A stretch of 64,000 bases of DNA from Holophagaceae bacterium (lineage in GTDB: Bacteria; Acidobacteriota; Holophagae; Holophagales; Holophagaceae), in assembly GCA_021286765.1 (NCBI GenBank), contig JAJTBS010000001.1, positions 620,001 to 684,000 on the forward strand, read 5' to 3'. How positions within the stretch are numbered: position 1 is the stretch's first letter; every line of letters begins with the position of its first letter. Under the pieces are notes generated by a model. It was not told where the DNA came from. It did no database searches and was given only the letters and a program-made list of their open reading frames with translations. Positions 29,277-37,321 of the stretch are shown piece after piece. Made by a program: the position numbers and the translations under genes.

Positions 29277-31004
29277 TCAGCGGGGGCCCCTCCGGCGGCG
29301 GGACAGCTCCTTCTGGCGGACCAGGAGGTCGTTCTGCCTCGCCATGACCCGGTTCATCAGGGCGGCGTCCACCATGGTGGCGGGATCCTGCAGGAGGCGG
29401 TTGTTGGCCTGGAGTTCCCGATCCAGGTAGCGCCCCTCGAGCCGGGCGAAGAGGGCGTCGGCATCCCGGCCCGCCTCGTCCTGGCGGCTGGCCAGGGCCT
29501 CCAGGTGGCGGAGGGCCGCCACCACGCCCTCGGGCAGCAAGCTGACCTCGCCTTCCGCATCCAGCAGGGCCTGAAGGAGGGGGGCGCCCTGCAGGCTCTC
29601 CCACCAGGCCGGGGGAACCTCCTGGACCCGGCGCCAGTGGCCCGCGGTGCTGAGCAGCAGCAGGGGGCGGATCAGGTCGTCCAGCTCCGGCAGACCCGGG
29701 GACACGGGGGCCTCCGCCTCCTGGGGCCGGGTGGAGACGGCCCGCCCTTTCACAGCACGGTCCAGCTCCTGCAGGGGCACCTGCAGCTGGTGGGCCAGGC
29801 TGGCGAAGAGATCCCGGGATTCCGTGGTGCGGGGCAGGTAGGGCAGGAAGTCCAGCAGGTCCTTGAAGGCGCCCATGCGGTCGGTGATGCGCCGAAGGTC
29901 CTTGCCTTCCATGGCGCGGTCCACCATGAAGGCGGTCCAGTCCGGGGCGGCCCGCAGCAGCTCCCGGAAGGCGTCACCGCCCAGCTTGAGGCACCATGTA
30001 TCGGGATCCTCGCCCTGGGGCAGCTCCAGCAGGCGCACCTCGAAGCCCAGGGGCAGGGCCAGGCGCAGGCTCTTCTCCATGGCCCGCCGGCCGGCCGAGT
30101 CGCCGTCGAAGCAGAGGATGACCCGGCGCGTGAACCGGCCCAGGGCCTTCAGGTGCTCCTCGGTGAGGGCCGTGCCCAGGGGCGCCACCGCCTGATGAAT
30201 GCCGTGCTGGTGCAGCTGCAGCACGTCGAAATAGCCTTCCACCACCAGGGCCCCATCCTTCATGGCGCCCTTGGCGCGGTGGAAGCCGAAGAGGGTGCCG
30301 CCCTTGTGGAAGAGGGGCGTGTCGCGGGTGTTGAGGTACTTGGGCTGGCCTTCGCCCATGATGCGGCCGCCGAAGGCCACCACGCGGCCGCGGGCATCGT
30401 GGATGGGGATGGTCAGTCGGTTGCGCAGGAAGTCGATCTGGGTGCCCCGCTCGCTGCGGCTGGCCAGGCCCGCCTGCTCCAGCAGCTCGCCCGAGAAATT
30501 CAGGCCCCGCAGGTGGTTCACCAGCGAATCCCAGGCATCGGGGGCCATGCCGAAGCCGGCTTCGGCCAGGAAGGCGCCCTCGTAGCCACGGTCGCGGAGG
30601 TAGGTCCGTGCGCCCTCGTGGCGGGTGAGCTGGGTTTCGAAGAACGCCTGGGCGGCCTCCAGGGCGGCGCGCATGCGGGTTTCGAGGTCGACTTCAGCCG
30701 AGGGCCGCTCCCGGCGCTGGGGCAGGTCGATGCCTGCGGCCCGGGCCAGCTGCTCCAGGGCCTCGGGGAAGGTCATGCCCTCGCGTTCCATGAGCCAGGC
30801 GAACGCATCGCCGTGCTTGCCGCAGCCGAAGCAGTGGTAGAAGCCCCGGTTGGCCACCACCTGGAAGCTTGGGCTGCGTTCCGCATGGAAGGGGCAGAGG
30901 CCCACGTGGGCCGAGCCCTGCTTGCGCAGCTTGACCGCCGAGCCCACCAGGGCCAGCAGGTCCGTCGCGTCCCGGACGCGCTCGACGATTTCGCGGTCAC
31001 GCAT
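29277..31004 (-). CDS. dnaG: DNA primase
   Basis: A 575-residue enzyme that makes RNA primers for replication. The N-terminal zinc-binding domain has C-P-F-H and CFGCGKHGDAF. The TOPRIM catalytic core shows VVEGYFDVLQLHQHG, ALTEEHLKAL and CFDGDSAGRRAMEKSLRL, with the metal-binding acidic residues. The C-terminal helicase-binding region is shorter and divergent. The ATG at 31004 begins MRDREIVERVRDATDLL, the normal N-terminus. The expected upstream partner rpsU is absent; instead a divergent P-loop gene lies next to it. rpoD follows after 137 bases. Confidence 0.96.
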   Translation of the reverse strand: MRDREIVERVRDATDLLALVGSAVKLRKQGSAHVGLCPFHAERSPSFQVVANRGFYHCFGCGKHGDAFAWLMEREGMTFPEALEQLARAAGIDLPQRRERPSAEVDLETRMRAALEAAQAFFETQLTRHEGARTYLRDRGYEGAFLAEAGFGMAPDAWDSLVNHLRGLNFSGELLEQAGLASRSERGTQIDFLRNRLTIPIHDARGRVVAFGGRIMGEGQPKYLNTRDTPLFHKGGTLFGFHRAKGAMKDGALVVEGYFDVLQLHQHGIHQAVAPLGTALTEEHLKALGRFTRRVILCFDGDSAGRRAMEKSLRLALPLGFEVRLLELPQGEDPDTWCLKLGGDAFRELLRAAPDWTAFMVDRAMEGKDLRRITDRMGAFKDLLDFLPYLPRTTESRDLFASLAHQLQVPLQELDRAVKGRAVSTRPQEAEAPVSPGLPELDDLIRPLLLLSTAGHWRRVQEVPPAWWESLQGAPLLQALLDAEGEVSLLPEGVVAALRHLEALASRQDEAGRDADALFARLEGRYLDRELQANNRLLQDPATMVDAALMNRVMARQNDLLVRQKELSRRRRGPR

Positions 31005-31079
31005 GCTCCAGGCATAACACGAGACCGGGCCCGGATCGAGGACTCGTGGCATGCTTGAGGATTCGCACGGCGGAGCCCC

Positions 31080-32066
31080 ATGACCCAGCTGCTTGATACG
31101 ATCCTGCTTTTCAGCCTGCCCGCCTCGGGCAAGTCGGAGGTGCGCCGCTACCTGGCCAGCCTCACGCCGGACCAGTGCCGGAACGACTTCCACATGGGAC
31201 CCACGCTGCAGCTGGACGACTACCCCTACGTCCACCTCATGCACCGCATCGATGACGAGCTGAAGGCCAACGGTCTGGGCTACGCCTACTACCATGGCCC
31301 CAGCCGCCCCTTCCGCGACAACTGGACCTGGGCCGTGCTCATCGAGCTGCTGAACGAGGACCACGCAAACCTCATGGCCAGCCGCCAGACGGAGGTCCCC
31401 AGCGCCGCCCAGCACCTCTTCGACCGGTTGGACGCCGCCCACGCCAAGGTGGGCCTGTCCCAGCCCCTGGGCGACATCCCTCACCGCATCCGGGTGCGCA
31501 TGGCCGAAGCCCTGGAGGCCGAGTGCCGGGCCGAGCTGGACGCGCTGAACCGCCAGAATGCCCAGGACAAGGCGGGCCGCACCCTGGTCATCGAGGCCGC
31601 CCGGGGGGGTGCCCATGGCTCCGCCTTCCCCCTGTGCCCGCCCCATGGCTATGACACCGCCTTCCAGACGCTGGACCCCGCGATCCTGGCGAAGGCCTCC
31701 GTGCTGTACGTCTGGGTGGATCCCGCCGAGAGCCGCCGCAAGAACATCGAGCGGGGCCGGCCCAATGGCCAGGGCAGCATCCTGCACCACAGCGTCCCCA
31801 TGGAGGTGATGCTGGGCCAGTACGGCACGGACGACATGGGCTGGCTCATGGAGCAGAGCGACCGTCCCGGCACGATCCGCGTGGAGCGCATCGTCCAGGC
31901 CGGTGATCGCTACGAGACGAAGGTCTACCACCTGCCCGTGGCCCGCTTCGACAACCGCGGCGACCTCACCACCTTCGTCCGTGAGGACCAGACGCTCTGG
32001 AAGCCCGCCGACGTGCAGGCCATCCACGGCGGCCTCAAGGCGGCCTTCGACCAGCTGGCGAAGTAA
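31080..32066 (+). CDS. P-loop NTPase of unknown function, kinase-like
   Basis: A 328-residue soluble protein. It opens with TILLFSLPASGKSEVRRYL, a Walker A motif of the small-molecule kinase type. Next come a conserved-looking LDDYPYVHLMHRIDDEL, GPSRPFRDNWTWAVLIELLNEDH, and TLVIEAARGGAHGSAFPL, where a Walker B or base could lie. Later blocks are YVWVDPAESRRKNIERGRPNGQGSILHHSVP and YGTDDMGWL. The layout suggests a nucleotide or metabolite kinase, but I do not recognise the family and the substrate is open. CGGAG lies before the ATG at 31080. It is divergent from dnaG and ends near an unusual inverted repeat. Confidence 0.75.
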   Translation: MTQLLDTILLFSLPASGKSEVRRYLASLTPDQCRNDFHMGPTLQLDDYPYVHLMHRIDDELKANGLGYAYYHGPSRPFRDNWTWAVLIELLNEDHANLMASRQTEVPSAAQHLFDRLDAAHAKVGLSQPLGDIPHRIRVRMAEALEAECRAELDALNRQNAQDKAGRTLVIEAARGGAHGSAFPLCPPHGYDTAFQTLDPAILAKASVLYVWVDPAESRRKNIERGRPNGQGSILHHSVPMEVMLGQYGTDDMGWLMEQSDRPGTIRVERIVQAGDRYETKVYHLPVARFDNRGDLTTFVREDQTLWKPADVQAIHGGLKAAFDQLAK

Positions 32067-32083
32067 TTCGGCCATCACCCACC

Positions 32084-32132
32084 GATTTCACCGATTCACG
32101 TCGGCACCAGAAGGCGTTGAATCGGTGAAATC
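32084..32132. repeat. 15-bp perfect inverted repeat between convergent genes
   Basis: GATTTCACCGATTCA (32084-32098) and its exact complement TGAATCGGTGAAATC (32118-32132) are separated by 19 bases. The left arm itself has a tandem CCGATTTCA/CCGATTCA flavour. It lies between two convergent genes. It may act as a terminator, though there is no T run, or be a copy of a dispersed palindromic element. Confidence 0.7.
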
Positions 32133-32158
32133 AGGACCATCCGCGAGTGGGATTCGCT

Positions 32159-33523
32159 TCAGTGCGCCCCGGCGCCCGCCTTGGCGTTCCAGATGCGGGT
32201 CATGATGAAGGCGCCGATGAGGCTGAAGGGGATGATGGCGCCCACCCAGACCCAGGCGTGGGCGGGCTGGTGGCCGTGGGCGCCCGCCCCGGCCAGGGCC
32301 AGCGGCGTTCCGTCCCAGCCATAGGTCTTGAGGATCCAGCCCAGGCCGAAGCCCGTGAGGCCCGAACCGATGTACTGGATGCCGTCCAGGGCGCCGGCCA
32401 CGGAGGCCGCGGCCTTGCGGCCGCCGAAATCCATGCTGGCCGTGCCGCTCAGCATGCCGTGCACGCCGAAGATGAACATGGCCGTGAGCCCCAGCAGGAT
32501 CACGGCCCAGACCTGGCCGCCGGTGCTGCCCTGGCCCAGGGTCATGCCCAGCAGGCCCAGCATCACCACCTGCACCAGGTAGAAGAGGAAGGCCACCGGG
32601 GGCCGGCGGGACTGGAACAGCTTGTCGCTCATCCAGCCGCAGAGCAGGCCGCCCAGGATGCCGCCGCCCATGAAGGCGATCCCGGTCCACCAGAAGAGGT
32701 GGTCCTTCTTGCTGAGATGGTAGACCTCCTGCAGGTACTCCGTGAAGTAGAGCATCACGCCCTGCCGCACGAAGCCGGTGCAGAACTCCGCGAAGATCAG
32801 GGCCACGATCACGGGGTTGTGGAACACCTTGCGGAAGAGCTCGCCCAGGGGCAGGGGGGCGTCCTCGGCCGAGGCGGCATTGGAGCCGTCGCCGGTATCG
32901 AAGTCGGCCAGGCCCGCATGGCTGGGGCGATTGCGCACCAGGAACCAGTCGATGATGAACATCGTGGTCATGGCGGCGGCGGGCACGAACCAGATGACGG
33001 TCCAGCTGCGGAAACTGGCCAGCAGCCAGGCGCCGATGGTGGTGGCCAGGAAGTAGCCGGAGCTGATCATGATGCCGAAGATGCCGCCGAAGACCCCGCG
33101 CTCCTTCACGTGGAACCAGGTGCTGTTCACCTTGACCACGGAGAGGGCCCCGAAGCTCTGGAAGTACATGTTCAGGCTCCAGAGCAGGCTCATGCTGACC
33201 AGCACCTTCGAGGCGTCGCCGTTCAGGAATATGAACCCGATGAGCAGGTTCAGCAGGGCCGCGCCCAGGGAGCCCACCAGGATGGCCTTGCGGCCGCCGA
33301 TGCGGTCGGCGATGGGGCCGTTGAGGGCCACGGCCAGGCCGTAGGTCCAGAAGCCGGCGGAGGCGATGAGGCCCATCTGGGCCTTGTCCAGGTGGTACCA
33401 GGCGCCGATGTCGTTCTTCACGATGTTGAAGTTGTAGCGGCCCATGTACATGGCCGCGTAGGTCAGACCCAGGGGAAACCAGTTCAGGAACCGGCGCAGG
33501 CGAAAGGCGGGGCTGTGATCCAA
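32159..33523 (-). CDS. organophosphate:phosphate antiporter (OPA) family MFS transporter
   Basis: A protein of about 454 residues with twelve predicted membrane helices. The N-terminal FLNWFPLGLTYAAMYMGRYNFN block and the FVRQGVMLYFTEYLQ block in the second half carry the two Arg residues that bind phosphate in GlpT/UhpT-type antiporters. It probably exchanges a phosphorylated metabolite such as glycerol-3-phosphate or a sugar phosphate for phosphate. No glycerol or sugar-phosphate gene is adjacent, so the substrate is open. No ATG fits: a TTG at 33523 has GAGG five bases upstream; another TTG at 33571 would add 16 residues but lacks a site. Confidence 0.87.
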   Translation of the reverse strand: MDHSPAFRLRRFLNWFPLGLTYAAMYMGRYNFNIVKNDIGAWYHLDKAQMGLIASAGFWTYGLAVALNGPIADRIGGRKAILVGSLGAALLNLLIGFIFLNGDASKVLVSMSLLWSLNMYFQSFGALSVVKVNSTWFHVKERGVFGGIFGIMISSGYFLATTIGAWLLASFRSWTVIWFVPAAAMTTMFIIDWFLVRNRPSHAGLADFDTGDGSNAASAEDAPLPLGELFRKVFHNPVIVALIFAEFCTGFVRQGVMLYFTEYLQEVYHLSKKDHLFWWTGIAFMGGGILGGLLCGWMSDKLFQSRRPPVAFLFYLVQVVMLGLLGMTLGQGSTGGQVWAVILLGLTAMFIFGVHGMLSGTASMDFGGRKAAASVAGALDGIQYIGSGLTGFGLGWILKTYGWDGTPLALAGAGAHGHQPAHAWVWVGAIIPFSLIGAFIMTRIWNAKAGAGAH

Positions 33524-33592
33524 AGGAACCTCGATGTCCTCAAGGGTAATGAGGGGACCCCGATCCCCCAAGCCACGAAGCTGTAACGCCGG

Positions 33593-34141
33593 TCACTCCG
33601 CCTTGCGGAAGACCTCGTCGGTGCCGGTCAGCTCCCAGGCGCCCTTCTTCTTCTCGAAGGTGGCGTACCGGATCTTGGTCTGGCCCACCTTCACGTCCTG
33701 GTGCAGGGCCTGGAAGAGGGGGAACTGGGCCGTGGGCTTCTCCAGGCGGATCTCGTACATGACCCGCGCCCCCTCCCGGGTGGGCTCCATCTTGGTGGCG
33801 CGAACGAAGGCGGCCTCGGCCGCCGGCATCAGGAACCCGCCCTTGGGCGCCGCCTTGATGGCCTTGGGGGCATCGGGCTTCAGGCGGAAGCTGAAGGTCT
33901 CCTGGCCCGCCTCGGCCTTGACCTCGCAGGTGAACCAGCCGCTGGCCTCGAGGTTCTCCTTCAGGGTCGTGAGCCGCAGGTGGGCGGGGGAGCCCTTTTC
34001 CGCCGAGGCCTTCTCCGGCACCGTGACCGGAACCACCACGGGGTAATCCTTGCGGATCAGGTCCTCGGCCTTGCTGCGTTCCAGCTTGGAGCTGCAGGCC
34101 AGGGTGAGCAGGAGGGCGGGGAGGAGCACGAGGCGGCGCAT
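33593..34141 (-). CDS. lipoprotein, unknown
   Basis: A 182-residue lipoprotein. Signal peptide RRLVLLPALLLTLAC ends in a lipobox with Cys at about residue 16. The mature part is mixed alpha/beta with LERSKAEDLIRKDYPVV near the start and VKVGQTKIRYATFEKKKGAWELTGTDEVFRK at the end, a repeated-strand pattern like small periplasmic lipoproteins. AGGA precedes the ATG at 34141. I recognise no family. It is divergent from kbl and 22 bases downstream of no gene on its own strand except the far transporter. Confidence 0.65.
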   Translation of the reverse strand: MRRLVLLPALLLTLACSSKLERSKAEDLIRKDYPVVVPVTVPEKASAEKGSPAHLRLTTLKENLEASGWFTCEVKAEAGQETFSFRLKPDAPKAIKAAPKGGFLMPAAEAAFVRATKMEPTREGARVMYEIRLEKPTAQFPLFQALHQDVKVGQTKIRYATFEKKKGAWELTGTDEVFRKAE

Positions 34142-34206
34142 GGGATTCCTTTCCAGTTCGCAAAGAGGTTGGCGCGACGGCCTCGCCGTCACACAACCCC
34201 GCAGTA

Positions 34207-34231
34207 TCCTATCAAGCCTCTGATGATAGGA
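34207..34231 (+). promoter_or_regulatory. hairpin covering the kbl ribosome binding site
   Basis: TCCTATCA (34207-34214) pairs perfectly with TGATAGGA (34224-34231) around a 9-base loop. The second arm contains AGGA of the AGGAG ribosome binding site (34228-34232) for the GTG start of kbl at 34239. If transcribed, it could hide the site; as DNA it could equally be an operator half-site pair. Confidence 0.5.
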
Positions 34232-34238
34232 GATCCCC

Positions 34239-35432
34239 GTGAATTCCGCCTACCTGACCCACCTCACCCGCGAGATCGAGCTGCTGAAGGAGGCGGGGCT
34301 CTTCAAGACCGAGCGGGTCATCACCTCGCCCCAGCAGCCCCAGATGAAGGCCAACGGGCGGGACGTGGTCTGCCTCTGCGCTAACAACTACCTGGGCCTG
34401 GCCAACCACCCCGACGTCATCGAAGCGGCCAAGGCTGTCATGGGCGGGCACGGATTCGGCATGGCTTCCGTGCGCTTCATCTGCGGCACCCAGGACATCC
34501 ACCGGGAGCTGGAGCAGAAGCTGGCGGCCTTCCTGGGCTTCGAGGACACCCAGCTCTATTCCAGCTGCTTCGACGCCAACGGCGCCATCTTCGAGGGCCT
34601 GCTGGGCGAGGAGGACGCCATCATCAGCGACGCCCTCAACCACGCCTCCATCATCGACGGCATCCGCCTCTGCAAGGCCAAGCGCTTCCGCTATGCCAAC
34701 TCCGACATGGCCGACCTGGAAGCCCAGCTCAAGGCCGCTGAGGAGGCCGGCGCCCGCTTCAAGCTGGTGGTGACCGATGGCGTGTTCAGCATGGACGGCT
34801 ACATCGCCAAGCTGGGCGAGATCTGCGACCTGGCCGAGCGGTTCGGCGCCATGGTGATGGTGGACGACAGCCACGCGGTGGGCTTCATGGGCGTGAACGG
34901 CCGGGGCACTCACGAGCACTGCGGCGTCATGGGCCGGGTGGACTTCATGACCGGCACCTTCGGCAAGGCACTGGGCGGCGCTTCCGGCGGCTACATCGCG
35001 GGCAAGCAGGTGGCCATTGACTGGCTGCGCCAGAAGGCCCGCCCCTACCTGTTCTCCAACTCCGTGGCTCCCACCATCGTGGCCGCCACCCTGAAGGTGC
35101 TGGATCTGCTCAAGAACAGCCAGGGCCTCATCCGGCAGGTGCACGAGAATGCCCGCTATTTCCGCGCCGGGATGGAGAAGGCCGGCTTCAAGCTGCTGCC
35201 CGGCGAACACCCCATCGTGCCCGTCATGCTCTACGAGGCGCCCCTGGCCCAGGAGTTCGCCAAGCGGCTGCTGGAGGAGGGCGTCTACGTCATCGGCTTC
35301 TTCTTCCCCGTGGTGCCCAAGGGCCAGGCCCGCATCCGGACGCAGATGAGCGCCGCCCACACCCGCGCCGACCTCGACCACGCCATCGCCGCCTTCACGA
35401 AGGTGGGCCGGGACCTGGGCGTGATTCAGTAG
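34239..35432 (+). CDS. kbl: glycine C-acetyltransferase (2-amino-3-ketobutyrate CoA ligase)
   Basis: A 397-residue PLP-dependent alpha-oxoamine synthase. It cleaves 2-amino-3-ketobutyrate with CoA to glycine and acetyl-CoA, the second step of threonine breakdown. The substrate region has [12 protein letters not shown], the Asp-His PLP contacts are in [11 protein letters not shown], and the Schiff-base Lys is in [15 protein letters not shown]. Length matches Kbl. The start is a GTG with AGGAG upstream; the site lies in a hairpin. Its partner tdh lies about 4 kb downstream on the same strand, not in one operon as in enterobacteria. Confidence 0.95.
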   Translation: MNSAYLTHLTREIELLKEAGLFKTERVITSPQQPQMKANGRDVVCLCANNYLGLANHPDVIEAAKAVMGGHGFGMASVRFICGTQDIHRELEQKLAAFLGFEDTQLYSSCFDANGAIFEGLLGEEDAIISDALNHASIIDGIRLCKAKRFRYANSDMADLEAQLKAAEEAGARFKLVVTDGVFSMDGYIAKLGEICDLAERFGAMVMVDDSHAVGFMGVNGRGTHEHCGVMGRVDFMTGTFGKALGGASGGYIAGKQVAIDWLRQKARPYLFSNSVAPTIVAATLKVLDLLKNSQGLIRQVHENARYFRAGMEKAGFKLLPGEHPIVPVMLYEAPLAQEFAKRLLEEGVYVIGFFFPVVPKGQARIRTQMSAAHTRADLDHAIAAFTKVGRDLGVIQ

Positions 35433-35502
35433 CTTTGGCCGAAAATGACCCTGATGGGCCGAGAACCTGAAAGGGGCTGAGGAGCGCGGAGAGGAGCCGG
35501 GT

Positions 35503-35997
35503 TCACCGCCCCATTCCTGAACTTTCCTCCGCTTCTTTCCCGTCCCCCAGTTCCTGATTCAGCCGGGTCGCCGTGAGCAGTTGGGCGACCAGCAGGAGCA
35601 GGGCCGCGTCGCGCAGGATCAGCCAGCGCATGTCAGCGAGGCGCTCGGCCTCGGTCTTCGGGGCCGCCGCGCCGAAGCAGCCGCAGTCCACGGGGTGGCG
35701 GCGGGCCAGGTTGAGGCCCAGGGCTAGGCAGAAGGACAGGAGCAGGGCCCCGGTCCAGAGGGCCGCGGCCCGGACCCAGAAGCCCAGGCAGAGGGCGAGG
35801 CCGCAGGCCAGCTCCAGCCAGGGCAGGAGCAGGGCCAGCGGACCCAGGCTCCAGGCCGGGAACAGGGCATAACCCCAGATGGCCTTGGCGAACCCCGGCG
35901 GATCCGCGATCTTCGGCAGGGCCGCGGCGAGGAAGACCAGGCCCAGGACGAGGCGGGCGGCCAGGGTCACCCCGGGATGGCGCACCCAGGCCCTCAT
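35503..35997 (-). CDS. DoxX/MauE-like membrane protein
   Basis: A 164-residue protein with four predicted membrane helices (ARLVLGLVFLAAALPKI; LGPLALLLPWLELACGLALCLGF; LWTGALLLSFCLALGLNLA; LILRDAALLLLVAQLL). The PKIADPPGFAKAIWGY segment and the CGCFG motif after helix three fit the MauE branch of the DoxX superfamily, where the two Cys may take part in disulfide chemistry. Its start overlaps the stop of the rhodanese-domain gene (ATGA), so the pair is likely one functional unit handling thiols or sulfur at the membrane. That role is inference. Confidence 0.82.
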   Translation of the reverse strand: MRAWVRHPGVTLAARLVLGLVFLAAALPKIADPPGFAKAIWGYALFPAWSLGPLALLLPWLELACGLALCLGFWVRAAALWTGALLLSFCLALGLNLARRHPVDCGCFGAAAPKTEAERLADMRWLILRDAALLLLVAQLLTATRLNQELGDGKEAEESSGMGR

Positions 35998-36650
35998 GGC
36001 TGCCCCTGGGCCATCGGGCGCTGCTGGGCCACCCAGTCCGGGAAGCCATCGCGGTAGATGAGCAGGTGGAAGTAGCCCTCGCCCAGGAGCCGCTCCGCGA
36101 GGAGGTGGGAGTCCCGGCAGTCGCCGCCGCTGCAGTAGATGATGATGGGATCCTCGGAACCTGGCCGGCGGGCGGCCTTGAAGGCCAGGAGCCGGTCCTC
36201 CAGATCCGCCTCCCACACCGGGGCGCACCAGGCTCCGGCCACATGGCCCGCTGCGTATTCCTCGCTCCGCCGGGCGTCGAGGAAGGGCAGCCCGCCCTGG
36301 AAGGCCTTCCATGCCTCCTGGCTGCTGATCTCCCGAATCGGGCTTGAGGGCACGGCGGGCGGTGGGGTCGACTGGGCACTTGGCCTGGGAGCCGGGGGGG
36401 GAACCAGCGGGGTGGGGCGAGTCGGACGGGCTGGCTGGACCGGTGTCACCAAGGGGGTTGGCGGCTGGGGGAGGGACGCCCCTTTTTCAGGGGGGGGCAC
36501 CGGGCTGGGGGGGCGGAAGCCCGACCAGGGCAGGCGGTGGGAGGGCGGCTGCAGGGCATTGGACAGCAGGGCCGCAGACCCCGCGAAGGCCGCCAGGGCC
36601 AGCATGCGGGTCAGGGTGGCGCCGGGCTTGGACGGCATGGATCGCAGCAT
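35994..36650 (-). CDS. exported rhodanese-domain protein
   Basis: A protein of about 218 residues. An N-terminal membrane or signal segment (LTRMLALAAFAGSAALLSNAL) is followed by a Pro-rich linker to about residue 95. The C-terminal rhodanese domain has FLDARRSEEYAAGHVAGA, and the active-site loop YCSGGDCRDS with the persulfide Cys. It is probably periplasmic, anchored or secreted. The start is uncertain: ATG at 36650 is used; a TTG at 36659 would overlap the preceding stop. It overlaps the DoxX-like gene, which carries a Cys pair, so both may serve sulfur transfer or envelope redox balance. Confidence 0.8.
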   Translation of the reverse strand: MLRSMPSKPGATLTRMLALAAFAGSAALLSNALQPPSHRLPWSGFRPPSPVPPPEKGASLPQPPTPLVTPVQPARPTRPTPLVPPPAPRPSAQSTPPPAVPSSPIREISSQEAWKAFQGGLPFLDARRSEEYAAGHVAGAWCAPVWEADLEDRLLAFKAARRPGSEDPIIIYCSGGDCRDSHLLAERLLGEGYFHLLIYRDGFPDWVAQQRPMAQGQP

Positions 36651-36655
36651 CCGGG

Positions 36656-36916
36656 TCAAAGCACGATGTACCGGTAGGTGCCGGGGTTCTGCTCCTTCAG
36701 GAGGAGCTGGATGGTCCAGCGTCCATCGGGGTAGCGCTCAAACAGGGTGGCGCTCATCACGGAGTCCCGCAGCCAGAGCCGGATGGCCTCGTAGTCCTCG
36801 AAGGCCGGGGGTTCCCACCCTTCGACGACGATGGCGGCGTGCCGGGACGATCCAGGCTTGATGCGGTCCAGCAGGTGGGCCAGGGACGTCTCGGGGGACT
36901 GCATCTTCAGCTCCAT
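36656..36916 (-). CDS. hypothetical protein, 86 residues
   Basis: A small soluble protein I do not recognise. It has SLAHLLDRIKPGSSRHAAIVVEGWEPPAFEDYEAIRLWL in the first half and RYPDGRWTIQLLLKEQNPGTYRYIVL at the end, an alpha-beta mix with no signal peptide. It lies three bases after the PilZ gene and ends about where the rhodanese gene starts, so it is within a four-gene minus-strand operon. An internal ATG at 36904 is an alternative start. Confidence 0.65.
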   Translation of the reverse strand: MELKMQSPETSLAHLLDRIKPGSSRHAAIVVEGWEPPAFEDYEAIRLWLRDSVMSATLFERYPDGRWTIQLLLKEQNPGTYRYIVL

Positions 36917-36919
36917 GGT

Positions 36920-37276
36920 TCAGTCGCCCTCGCAGGGCTCCTCCGCGCCCGGATCCAGGGAGTGGATCAGGGCCTTGAGGGATTCCACGCTTCCGGCATC
37001 GAGGGCCTTGGCGAATGCGATGGCGATGCCCCGCTCATCGGCCCTCACCACCATGCCCCGGGTCACGATCCGCTTTCCGGGGCTCCCCGCCCCGAGCAGG
37101 ATGGCCAGGCCACAGCTGGTGCCGAGGGGCAGGGGACTGCTGTTGTCCACGAGGATGCCCCCGAGGCTGAGGTCGATGGCCGAAGGGAAGCTGATCATGC
37201 GGTCTTCGACGATCAGCTTCACCTCGTAGGCGATGGGGACGCGGCGGAAGCGGCGTTTCTCGGGGGATGGGGTCAT
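36920..37276 (-). CDS. PilZ-domain protein
   Basis: A 118-residue single-domain protein. The RRFRRVP motif (residues 8-14) and the DLSLGGILV motif (about residue 39) are the two parts of the cyclic-di-GMP binding signature RxxxR and D/NxSxxG. It is a plausible c-di-GMP receptor, perhaps controlling motility or matrix. It is the first gene of the small minus-strand operon that continues into the hypothetical, rhodanese and DoxX genes. The link to those genes is only by position. Confidence 0.85.
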   Translation of the reverse strand: MTPSPEKRRFRRVPIAYEVKLIVEDRMISFPSAIDLSLGGILVDNSSPLPLGTSCGLAILLGAGSPGKRIVTRGMVVRADERGIAIAFAKALDAGSVESLKALIHSLDPGAEEPCEGD

Positions 37277-37321
37277 GGGCGGAATCCGTGCGGGCCATGA
37301 TAGCGCGGGTTCACGCCGGGC

